The notes under the pieces were generated by a model that made no database searches, was not told the DNA's origin, and saw nothing but the letters and a program-made list of their open reading frames with translations. 18,189 bases of DNA from Linderina pennispora (Eukaryota > Kickxellomycota > Kickxellomycetes > Kickxellales > Kickxellaceae): positions 1 to 18,189 of the forward strand of contig NW_024468443.1 in assembly GCF_002104995.1 (NCBI RefSeq). Reading direction: 5' to 3'. Within the stretch, counting starts at the first letter, position 1. Every line of letters starts with the position of its first letter. Shown piece by piece: positions 9,530 to 18,189 of this stretch. Position numbers and translations under genes: made by a program.

Positions 9530-10675
9530 ATGTCCGAGACAAACGACCGGCCTGGGCTCGGCGCCCCGGCGCACTGGATGTCGGTGCAGGCCAAGGACCT
9601 GGTGACGAACCAGCAGGTGATCCAAGTGGACTCGTCGGCGTCGATCGAGGAGGCGTGCGATGCGCTGATCGCCCACAAGATCCAGTCGGTGCCGCTGTAT
9701 GACAGGGCGAGCAAATCGTACATCGGCATGTTTGACCTGCATGACCTGGCGTCGTATCTGCTGGCAAAGCGGCCGCAGGGGCGGCAGGGGCTGGCGCGGG
9801 AGGTGGGGCAGCAGGGGGTGGAGGTGAGCAGGCTGACGGACATGTCGCACATGAATCCGTTCTACAGCGTGCTGCCGGAGACCACGGTGGCGCAGATAGT
9901 GGGGGTGTTTGCGTCGGGCACGCACCGCGTGGCGGTGATGCAGTCGGAGCGCGAGATCCGCGGGATTCTGTCGCAGACGCGGGTGGTGCGGTACTTCTTC
10001 GAGCACTGCGCGGGGCCGCAGGCGACGGACCCGCAGGCAATGCAGATCAACGGGCTGCTGGACCGGACGCTGCAGGACCTGGGGCTGGTGACGGGGAACG
10101 TGGTGATGGCGAAGCCGACCACGCCGGTGCTGCAGGCGCTGAGCCTGCTGGAGCGCTGGCACATCTCGTCGGTGGCGATTGTGGAGGACAACCAGCGGCT
10201 GGTGGGCAACCTGTCGGTGACCGACATCAAGTACGTGGTGAAGAACAAGCAGCTGCTGAACGGCACGTGCATCGAGCTGATCCAGAGCGTGCGCTACATG
10301 CAGGGGCTGCAGGACGGCCGCGACCGCGCCGCGGTGTTTTCCGTGCGGCCCGAGGCGTCGCTGCGGTATGCGCTGAGCAAGCTCATTGCCACGGGGGCCC
10401 ACCGCGTGTGGGTCACCCGTCCGAGCGCCGGCAGCGACGCCGGGGAGCTGCCCGCCCAGGCGCGCCAGCGGAGCGGGTCCACGGCGTCGGCGCGCCGGGC
10501 GTCCATCAGCTCGTCGTCCTCGCAGACCGTGCCCATTGCCCCGCCGCACTTTGCCGGCGCCTTCACCGACACCGTCTGCGGCGTGGTCAGCCTGACCGAC
10601 ATCCTGCGCCTGCTGATCGAGCACTCGCCGCAGCCTGCCGCCGATCCCGAGTACAACTACGCGTCGATGGACTGA
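9530..10675 (+). CDS. SDS23: Sds23/Moc1-like protein with four CBS domains
   Basis: Intact 381-aa protein with two Bateman modules: CBS1 at about residues 24-80, CBS2 110-160, CBS3 190-240 and CBS4 265-365. Landmarks are SSVAIVEDNQRLVGNLSVTD in CBS3 and GVVSLTDILRLL closing CBS4. CBS4 is split by a disordered Ser/Arg/Ala-rich insert (about 300-345), as I recall for Sds23 orthologues. Fungal Sds23 proteins bind and restrain PP2A/PP6-type phosphatases and link nutrient or stress state to mitosis and development. The alternative is the AMPK gamma subunit Snf4, which has the same four-CBS layout, but the split last CBS and the DLGL...TC...GLQDGRD pattern favour Sds23. The ATG at 9530 was chosen because the protein becomes conserved-looking about 15 residues later; the frame extends upstream to 9413 without a better start. 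No introns or frameshifts. It converges on Rheb. Confidence 0.85.
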   Translation: MSETNDRPGLGAPAHWMSVQAKDLVTNQQVIQVDSSASIEEACDALIAHKIQSVPLYDRASKSYIGMFDLHDLASYLLAKRPQGRQGLAREVGQQGVEVSRLTDMSHMNPFYSVLPETTVAQIVGVFASGTHRVAVMQSEREIRGILSQTRVVRYFFEHCAGPQATDPQAMQINGLLDRTLQDLGLVTGNVVMAKPTTPVLQALSLLERWHISSVAIVEDNQRLVGNLSVTDIKYVVKNKQLLNGTCIELIQSVRYMQGLQDGRDRAAVFSVRPEASLRYALSKLIATGAHRVWVTRPSAGSDAGELPAQARQRSGSTASARRASISSSSSQTVPIAPPHFAGAFTDTVCGVVSLTDILRLLIEHSPQPAADPEYNYASMD

Positions 10676-10910
10676 AGGCATGCCCGCCATTTACCACGCC
10701 TGTGGCTGGGTTACAAATCCTGCTTCTTTCTTTGCAAAGCGGCAATCACGCAAAGCGTCTCCAAACAAACGGGTCCTGTTGTTTTCTTTTGTAGTTCATT
10801 TACATAACAACTAGAAATCCCGCGCTCGCGATGCAAGCCCGCCCCCTCCACAAAAGACAAAACACCGTCTGCCTTCTGCCTTTTGCCTTTTCCGTGGGCG
10901 GCTTTCTAGT
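10676..10910. other. Shared 3' region between convergent SDS23-like and Rheb genes
   Basis: A 235-bp gap between two stop codons facing each other. Both 3' UTRs and polyadenylation sites must lie here or overlap. No further gene is visible. Confidence 0.6.
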
Positions 10911-11672
10911 TTACATAATAACGCACTTGCTGCCCTCGGCGTTCTCCGCCGCCTCGCCCTCCTGCTTGGTGGTTTCCGAGACCGACTTGACAAACAGCTC
11001 TCTGATGTTGTTGTTGGTCTTGGCCGACGTCTCGATATACGGGCACCCGAACTCCTTGGCCAGCGCCTCGGCCTCCTCGTACGTGACCGTGCGCTGGTCC
11101 TTGAGATCAATCTTATTGCCCACCAGCACCATGGTCACCGACTCGGTGCCCGTCAGATCCAGGATCTTGTCGCGGATTATCCGCGCCATCTCGAAGCTCT
11201 TGCGCGCCACCACCGAAAACGCAATCACGTACACGTCAATATCCACTGCGTACCGTGTGTCCAGCAGCGAAAACTCGTCCTAATATAAAACAAAGCATCT
11301 TATCAATAAAAAATAAATACAAAAAATGGCCCCGGCTAGTGTGAGAAAAAAAACAATCAAGCAAAGGATATTGTTAACTTACCTGGCCCGCAGAGTCGAT
11401 AATATGCACCTCGTACTCTACGCCGCCCACCGAGATCTTCTGGTCGTGCACGAGCTCCACTGTCGGATAGTACATCTCAATGAACTCGTCCTCGAGGAAC
11501 CGGTGGATAGCCGACGTTTTGCCTACATGTACGCTATTAGTTACACTGGCACTGAGACCCAGTTCCGCCTGCTTAGCCCGCGCCCCCACTATCACTTGCC
11601 TACTCCACGATATCCCAGCACAACCATGCGCCTCACAAGCTCCTTGTTTGACGACGAAGCCGACAACGACAT
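10911..11672 (-). CDS. RHB1: Rheb small GTPase, three exons
   Basis: Ras-family GTPase that activates TORC1 at endomembranes when GTP-bound. Exons: 11600-11672, 11383-11522 and 10911-11279; spliced length 582 nt, 193 aa (human Rheb 184). Seen directly: P-loop GYRGVGKTS (residues 20-28), with Arg22 where Ras has Gly12, a Rheb hallmark; switch I PTVE (44-47); switch II DSAGQDEFS (67-75), close to Rheb AGQDEYS; NKID (126-129); ETSAK (154-158); and a C-terminal CVIM CAAX box (190-193) for prenylation. YAVDIDVYVIAFSV also matches Rheb and not Ras or Rap. The ATG at 11672 was chosen because it gives a short typical leader and correct phase into exon 2. Intron 1 must be GC-AG to keep the P-loop intact. 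No frameshifts. Stop is TAA at 10911-10913. Confidence 0.95.
11280..11382 (-). other. Rheb intron 2 (GT-AG, 103 bp, phase 0)
   Basis: On the minus strand the donor is CAG|GTAAGT and the acceptor TATATTAG|GACGAG. Removing it joins DSAGQ to DEFSLLD, rebuilding switch II exactly. AT-rich, with no ORF. Confidence 0.95.
11523..11599 (-). other. Rheb intron 1 (GC-AG, 77 bp, phase 1)
   Basis: On the minus strand the donor is GTAG|GCAAGT and the acceptor ACATGTAG|GCAAAA. Only this pair gives an uninterrupted P-loop (GYRGVGKTS). A plain GT donor two codons on would need an acceptor not ending in AG. A possible branch site (ACTAAT) lies close to the 3' end. The sequence GTAGGCAA occurs at both boundaries. 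Confidence 0.85.
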
Positions 11673-12168
11673 TGCAAATAACCCACGAATTATAGACTTT
11701 TAAAGAAGAAGGAAGGGGCAGGAGAAAGAGCTCTGCAAAGCAAATGAAAACAAGGAGAAGCTAGAAATAAAAAACGAAAGCAAAAAAGAAAAGCCGTCAA
11801 CACCCCCTGTTTTAAAAACCCTCCACGCCTATTTGAAATTCGTTTTTTTTTTCTCTCTCTCCCTACTCCACCCATCCCCCTCCTCACCTGGCCTGATCGT
11901 CCAGAGAGTACCGTCAGGTCACACGGCTTGCCATCACGTCCCACTGTGGCTCCCCTGCCTCCTTTTCCTTTTTTTTTTTTTCACTCACTGCATAGTGGAA
12001 AAATAGGGATGCCAGTGACCTCTGCGCAAACGAACTCTGAACAGAGAAACCACGCACTCGTATTGGCATAAACACAATTGGGCTATGCGAGTTAGTCGGC
12101 CAATTGATATGCGATTGCTGATATTGCAACAAAAAAACCCCCCCATGGAAAAAAACAGCTCCCACCCC
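11673..12168. other. Spacer: Rheb promoter and MAPKKK 3' end
   Basis: About 500 bp without a gene. On the plus strand it carries T and CT tracts (about 11842-11870 and 11968-11981) and, near 12131-12144, an A7C7 run. Since Rheb reads leftward from 11672, the near part should hold its promoter; the far part should be the 3' UTR of the kinase gene, whose stop is at 12169. Confidence 0.5.
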
Positions 12169-13953
12169 TTAGCTCGTGTACGGATACACGTAGTCATTCG
12201 GCACCTGCGCAAACTCCATGTCCGCAAGCTCCGCAGCTGCCGCGCGCTTATCAGGCGTGCTGACAAAGCACCGCTTGCAAAACTCCAACCCCGCCTCGGT
12301 CAGATCATCGGGGAACGGCGGCGCCAGCCCATTGGCCAGCTTGAAGAAGATCTGAGGCTCCTGGTACCCAGCCCACGCCTGCTGCCCCGACCACATCTGC
12401 AGCGTCACGCAGCCGAGCGCCCAGATATCTGCCCCAGCCGAATACACGTGCTTGCGGGCCACCTCGGGCGCCATAAACGGCACCGTGCCCACTGCCCGCA
12501 GGTTCTTCTGCTGCTTCTTCTTGTCGTCCGCTGCCTGCTGCCTCGCTGGGTCGTAGTCCACGCGTCGCGAGATGCCAAAGTCCGAAATCTTGCAGGTGCC
12601 CGTCTCGTCTACCAGAATATTGGGCCCCTTGATGTCCCGATGCAGGATGCCGCGGTCATGCAGGTACTGCAGCCCGGCCACAATCTGCCTCAGGAACGAG
12701 TGGACCACGGGCTCGGGCAGCGGCCCGTGCTGCTGCACCAGCGAGTGCACCGTGCCGCCGGGCACGTACTCGAGGAACATGCTCATCAGCCCACCTGTGA
12801 TCTCGAACCCCAGGAGCTGCACGATATTCTCGTGGTCCAGGTCCTTCAGCAGCTCCACCTCCGTGTGCATCATGCGAATCGCCTCCTCCATGCCTGCCTT
12901 GTCGCTGCCAGCCCCACCACCACTGGCGCTGCTACCGCCCGCAGCCGACTCATCGGACATTGGCGACAGGAACTTGGGCAGCGCAATCTGCTTCACAGCT
13001 ATGACCTCGCCGGTTGCAGCATTGATGGCCACGTAGACGTGCCCGAACGAGCCCTTTCCGATCAGCTGGCCCTTGATCCACTGGATCTTGATCTGCGTCA
13101 GCGGCAGCCCGCACTTGGCAAACAGCGAGCTAACCGCGTCCTTGACCGACGATGACGATGACAACGACGACGACGCTTCGGGCAACGCATCCCACAGCTC
13201 CGTGGCCTTGGGCAGCCCGCGCAGCCGGTCGCGCTCATGCACAAACTGCGCCCGGGTCGACCCCACAGCCCTGTGGTCGCCGCTCTTGATCGCCGCCTCG
13301 ACAATGGCCTTCTCTGCCTGCGGGTCCGCCGCGGGCTTGCGCAGGTACGACAGCGCGCGCCGCACAATCTCCACATTGACTTGCCCGCTGGCATTATTGC
13401 CCGTCGACGTCGTCGATGATGGCGAGATCGTCTCGCCCTCATAGGCGCCCGATTCGTCGGCATTAGCCGCGGCTGCCGCTGCAACCGTCGACGACGACGA
13501 CCCAATCAGTGTATCGTTGCTATGCTGGGGCATCTCTGGCGCCGCCGCCACCGCCGCCGCCGAGGTAACGCCGGCGATCTGCCTGGCCCGGTGCCGTCGG
13601 GGGCGGACCTCCTCTGGAATGCACCCCCACATTTTGGTCGACTTGCGCCTGACAATAGCCTGTGGCAGAGAATACACTGACCTGCTGTCTTCCTCCAAGA
13701 AGCCTCAGCATTGGCGCCCAAATTAGCCGATGCTGCCTCGCTAGTGGACACTAATGACAGCAGCGAGCTTTTATGCGACAGTGGCAGCGGGTGCTCGGCC
13801 AGCTCAGTCGACAGATTCGACTTGCGCCGCCTCTGCCGCGTCTCCTGCACCAGCATCCGCACGCTCTTACGCCGCCCTAGCGCTGCCTCCCGCACCTCGC
13901 TAACCTGCCGGTTCTTGACCAGCATCTCCAGCGACTGCCGCGCGCTCGACTTG

Positions 13954-13984
<31 letters not shown>

Positions 13985-16900
13985 TGCTGCCAGCCGCCTC
14001 GTCATCGACAATGATGTTCAGCTCCTGCGATGGCAACAGCCCGCTGTCGATTGGCACTGCCTGGATGATCGGCTTGTCAAGGTCGTGGTCAGGGAACCAC
14101 CGGTCGAGGTGCTCGCCAATGGCATCGGCTGTCGGACGGTCGCGCAGGTTGCGTGAAGGCTGGCGCTCCAGCAGGGCCTTGCGCATGCCGGGCGTGAACT
14201 TGAAGTTGCTCTGCGGGCGCTCCTTCTTGTTTTTACCCTTAGGCTCTTTCTCGCTCGTCGACCTGTCCTTGTCATCTGCCGCCTCGTCCTCTGACTCAGA
14301 GCGGTCCCACAAATCGCCACCAAACGAGCTAGCGTCATCGCCACTATCCTCCTCGCCGTCCCCCTCGATCGACTCCGCGTCAAACACAACCGAGCGTCGA
14401 GCTATCTCTTCCTCCTTCCCCTCCTGGTCGGCTGCCTTGGTCGCTGCCACAAGCTGGCTCTGTGTCAAAAGCACTGGGCCCGAATCAGAGCTGACAAATG
14501 ACCCGATCGCCAGTCCGGCGCTGCTTGGCTCTGCCTCCAGCTCTTCCGTCTCTACAGGCTCTTCTGTCTCTGCAGGCTCCTTCTTGGTAGCAGAGAACTC
14601 TTTGTTAACAAACATCAGCGTCCACGACTCGGGCTGCGCTGGCGACCGTCCAGAAGCTTCTGCGCCCCCGCCCACAGGCATCTCAGGCGCTGACGATTCG
14701 ATGCGTTGAGTTAGTGGCAAATGCGGACGTTTGCTGTAGCAAATGACTGGCTCGATGATCCAGCCGTGTTGGGCGATGACACATCACTGCCTGGCGACAT
14801 CACCTCGCGCATATGAGACGGACTCGTCGTCACCAGCGGCAGCATGTTGCTCGAACCATCATTTACCACTGGCGATTGCATGAATGGTGTGCGATTGAAC
14901 GGGAACGCTGACTGCACTTCGGAGTCGGACCCCGACGACGACCGCTCGCCGCCTGTGACTGCCAGCACCAGCCGCTGCTTCGACCCAGCCCTGCTAGCTG
15001 GAATAATGTGGTGCTCCGCGCCAGACGAGCTGGCTTTGTACAATGTACCCGCCTCGTCAGCAACTGGGTCATTCAGGATTACTACCACTGGTGTGTCGGT
15101 CTTTGCGTGCACGCAGTGCATCCACAGCTCGCCCTCCGAGCCAATGCGCTTCACTGACCCGTCGCTCATCTGCAGTGACATGGACCACCCGCCAGGCGGT
15201 GGCGGCGGCGGCGGCACGTGTGATGTGTCGGCGTATAGTGAGCTGACGATCTTTTCGACGATGCCGGCGCCTGAAATCAGCCCGTTAATATTCACGGGCA
15301 TAAACCCACGGTCACGCTCGCGCTTGGCCAGCACAATCCGCATCGACGACCCGCTGCTCTCGGCTTCATCCAGCGCCTGTGTTTGCACTCGACCGCCGCC
15401 GCGGCTTCAGCATATGCCCCATTAGCGGCGAAATCGGCGACGTGCTCTGCAGCATATGCATGGCTCGCGCCCGCTGCGAACTGGAGCTCTGCGTGCTGAG
15501 GAAGCTCTTCGAGGTTGCTAGCTGCGGCGGCGCCTGGCGGAGGCCGCGAGATGTAGCGCTGCTGCTGCCGCTACCAGTGGTGGTCGCCGATGCAGGGCTG
15601 ACGGCGCTGCTGCCACTCTCTACCATGCTGTAGGGCCGCGACTGGCTTGCCGACAGCTGCGCTGCTGCGCTGCTGGCTGTCTGCGGCGACTCGATGTCGC
15701 TGGTTGTGCCTGCACGGTATCTGCTTTGCCGCAATGTGCGCCTGGCAGCTGTGTCTAGCGGCGATGGGGTAGCAGCCTCGCTGTCGTTGCCGCCCTGATC
15801 GCTGGCTGCTGCCGCGTCGGCGTCCTCAATAGGAATTGCCGGACGTGCCTTTTGGAACGGGAAGCGCCAGCGCCGTGAAACCGTCGACGGTGAGCCGCTC
15901 TTCTTTTGGCTGTCTGACGAAGACGGTCCGGTGTTGATACTGGCATGGTTTGCCATTGAGGTGTTGACGGTCTGGCTGCCATTAGAAGAAGCTCCGCGCA
16001 GGGACTGTAGATCGGTGACTACACGCAGACTGCCGCCTGCCTGCTGGGCTTGTGTCTGATGCTTGGGCGTGCGCTGCCCAAACCCAAACAATCCTGAAAT
16101 CCGACTAGAATGCCTGTCCTTTCTCATTCGCAGCTCCTGGCTTGCGAGGTCTGGGCAAAACCGCGGTTGGCGACGATGCCAAGAAAGCAATAGTAGCAGG
16201 CTGGTCGGTGTCCAATGGGGAAGCATCCTCAGCATGCTGCTGTTGCTGCTCCATGACTGCAGCAATGTTGGCTGCAGTGATTCTCGCCGATTTGCTCTTC
16301 GATGACAGCAGAGTAGCTGCCATCTTGTCGATATCTGCCCCATACGATAGCACATGACGGACACCCTTCACCTTGAACGCCGACCCTGAGGATGCCGCCT
16401 CTGCTGCTAGCTCGCTATTGCCAGCGGACTTGTTGGAGGACGTGAACGGCAGATGCCCTGGCAAAAAGTGCGGGCGAATGCACAGCGCCGACTGGCTCTG
16501 CGAATTCGCCATTGCTGCAAGCTGCTCCTGCGTTCGTTCCTTCCCAGTGCCGACATGCGCCTGCTGCGCTGGATTCCATGCATAAACAGGCACCGGCAGG
16601 GCCGAGGACGCCAGGTGTATCTGCTGTCAACGGTGCTACAACCGGATCGGCATCATATGCATCAATGTGCACAGATGACGCATCCGAGCCAGCATCACTG
16701 GCGTTGTCTGCATCCTCGCTCTCTTCAACCTCTGCGCATCAAAAACGATTATCGGCAGAGCGCCATTGCTGTGCCGGCTGGCCGACTCTGTTAGAGCTGA
16801 CTGTTCGGGAACCTCGTCAGCATTGCCCATGAGGTCGTAGTCTGACGCAAGCGAATCCTCTGAGGTCCTGCGCGGCTCGCTCCCGTCATTCCCTTCACTC

Positions 16901-18189
16901 ACCTCTTCTGCATCGAATGTCACTATCGACTCTGCATCAAATACCAGCGGTTCAGCATCAAACTCCACCGACTCGGGCGACGGCACTACTGGGTCTGCGT
17001 TGCCCATCAAATCCTCATCGCTGCTGGCAGGCAGATTCGCCTTCGTCGCCCCTCAATCTCCTCTGCATCCCACACCGACCAGTCGGCTGCTGGCACCGGC
17101 ATCGGGGGTGGCTGCTGTTCCTGCTGCAGTGGGTGTTGAGGTTTCCTGGCCATATCCTCGGACGAACCATGCAATGACGAGTTAAATGAACTCAGGGAAA
17201 TCGGCAGTGACGGGGATTTTGAATGGCGCAGGTGCGCTGGCCTCCTACTCGATAGATCGCCCAGATCCGAGCCAAACGCCGACAGTAGCTTCTCCTGCGA
17301 CATGTTAGAGCGCCCTTGCCCGTCCTTTCGGCCCGACCCTGTGGCGACGGCAGGTCCTCTTGGACAGTAGGGGTTTTGGCAGTATGTGGCGATGCAATGC
17401 TGCGCGCGGACTCGCTGACTGAACTCGGGACGCCGATACATCGAGCGCACTGGGCGACACATTGACCACAGACAACCGGTCGCCACCACGTCAGATGCTG
17501 GCCGCACTCCCGACTAACAGCAGTGTTAATATTGGGAACACCAGCTGCGTCGTTGAGTCTCGGGAACGATACTCGCACAACCGCGGCCCGCCAAACTCGT
17601 TCCTGATGAATCAGACGAATCGAATCACCATCGTCGGGTAGATTGGCAATGTGGTAGCCTGCTGGCTGCACGCAGTGAGTACTGGCGATATCGACGTCCG
17701 TCTAGACGCGTTGTGGCTGACATTGGCCGTGTAGTCACCGGAACCTGGGCAGGCGACCACGCTCCGCTAGTCGGCGCCGCAGTCACCACCGGCTCAAACA
17801 TGCCACACCCAGGCCGGGCATGGCCTGCAGGTGCTGGCGAGGAGCATTTGGGTCGCTACCAGAAATCGCCGGTCCGACTGTTGCGCTGGCGCTGGCTTCA
17901 CCTGCCGAATACCGCGATCCATGCGACGTGGTCGCGTATGCGGTCCGTGTCGCTGGTGCAGTGACTCCGCGGTAATTGAACATGGGCGATGCAGATCCGT
18001 GTGCATAATACGCGAATGCGCTGGTTCGTGCCGTGGTACCGGGCCGGCTGGGGCATCGCTGACGGATTCACGCCGCTTCTGCCATATGCTGCCCCGTTAT
18101 TCGACCCCGATCCTCGCGGAACACGCCAGCAGCCGTCACCGGTGGTGTCAGTGGGCTGTTGGCTGGCGACACGTGCAGCTCACCTTTAG
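12169..18189 (-). CDS. BCK1: Bck1/Mkh1-like MAPKKK, 5' end off window, many frameshifts
   Basis: MAP kinase kinase kinase of the cell-wall-integrity branch, expected downstream of protein kinase C and upstream of an Mkk-type MAPKK. The kinase domain (about 13080-12230, C-terminal) is intact: GKGSFG P-loop (13042-13065), AVKQ lysine, HRDIKGPN catalytic loop (12605-12643), KISDFGIS (12571-12591, as in Bck1), GTVPFMAPE and DIWALGCV. Upstream lie RPTADAIGEHLDRWFPDHDLDKPI-type sequence (14075-14140), which I recall in Bck1-like kinases, and a ubiquitin-like/RA-type region (about 15345-15070) split by seven prolines. The remaining N-terminal half is Ser/Pro/Thr/acidic disorder. Frame changes occur near 13703, 14720, 15390, 16121, 16610, 16735, 17035, 17330 and repeatedly beyond 17340; several sit at short homopolymers and junctions are gap-free, so I treat this as one gene of about 2000 codons with indels. 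A gene boundary somewhere in 16-18 kb cannot be excluded. Confidence 0.85.
13951..13990. repeat. TTGCTG/CTG microsatellite inside the MAPKKK gene
   Basis: A 40-bp imperfect trinucleotide array. On the coding (minus) strand it gives alternating Ser/Asn (SSNSSNSNSSNS), a disordered linker between the upstream conserved region and the kinase domain. Length variation between strains would be expected. Confidence 0.85.

Noticed and set aside
9530-10675. AMPK gamma subunit (Snf4) as the primary call
   Set aside because: The four-CBS layout fits both, but the split last CBS and the motif pattern in CBS3-CBS4 fit Sds23/Moc1 better.
9479-10690. 403-codon open frame on the minus strand, antisense to the Sds23-like gene
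   Set aside because: It is a shadow of GC-rich codons: extreme His/Arg/Leu content with no domain, while the plus-strand frame encodes clear CBS domains.
12085-13155. 356-codon plus-strand open frame opposite the kinase domain
   Set aside because: Its composition (Leu/His/Arg repeats) is that of an antisense frame; the minus strand encodes all protein kinase motifs.
13711-14709. 332-codon plus-strand Ser/Leu-rich open frame
   Set aside because: It is the antisense of the MAPKKK linker; Ser and Leu runs mirror the CTG/AGC microsatellite and carry no independent domain.
1-18189. CRISPR arrays, tRNA or rRNA genes, transposon ends
   Set aside because: No spaced direct repeats, no tRNA B-box in a foldable context and no terminal inverted repeats were noticed; the genes are eukaryotic.

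Overview
The window looks like nuclear DNA of an early-diverging fungus, most likely Kickxellales/Coemansia-like. This rests on GT/GC-AG introns of 77 and 103 bp, a dolichol-pathway mannosyltransferase, fungal signalling proteins (Sds23-like, Rheb, Bck1-like MAPKKK), and two divergent F-box/leucine-rich-type proteins of a kind that I recall being strongly expanded in Kickxellomycotina. The lineage call is inference. Nothing bacterial, viral or plasmid-like was recognised.

Layout. 1-1489: no gene I can support. 1490-2993 (+): frameshifted F-box/LRR-like gene 1. 2994-5002: gene-poor, containing two diverged tandem copies of a ~600 bp unit (about 3355-3995 and 4110-4705), each with a TATA-like box and a 28-codon ORF. 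5003-6751 (+): F-box gene 2, frameshifted near its 3' end. 6752-7446: no gene seen. 7447-9261 (+): ALG9, broken by three one-base deletions at short G/C runs. 9530-10675 (+): intact four-CBS protein of the Sds23/Moc1 type. 10911-11672 (-): intact three-exon Rheb GTPase. 12169 to the right edge (-): very long Bck1/Mkh1-like MAP kinase kinase kinase, with an intact C-terminal kinase domain and a low-complexity N-terminal half broken into many frames; its 5' end lies outside the window.

The window has two parts. The left ~7.3 kb is AT-richer, gene-poor and holds lineage-specific genes. The right ~10.8 kb is GC-rich and densely packed with conserved genes. Three of the four right-hand genes belong to growth and nutrient signalling (Sds23: PP2A-type phosphatase control; Rheb: TORC1 activation; Bck1: cell-wall-integrity MAPK cascade), and ALG9 acts in ER N-glycan assembly. 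They are separate transcription units and I do not claim an operon-like system.

The most useful caution is that single-base frameshifts occur throughout, including in ALG9, which should be an indispensable gene. Residual assembly indels are therefore the simplest explanation, and the broken F-box genes should not be called pseudogenes without read-level checks. The most interesting biological signals are a GC-AG intron in the Rheb P-loop flanked by an 8-bp direct repeat, a recurring [FW]-D-A-E motif in the MAPKKK N-terminal region, a MAPKKK activation loop almost free of Ser/Thr, and the diverged tandem repeat with paired 28-codon ORFs.
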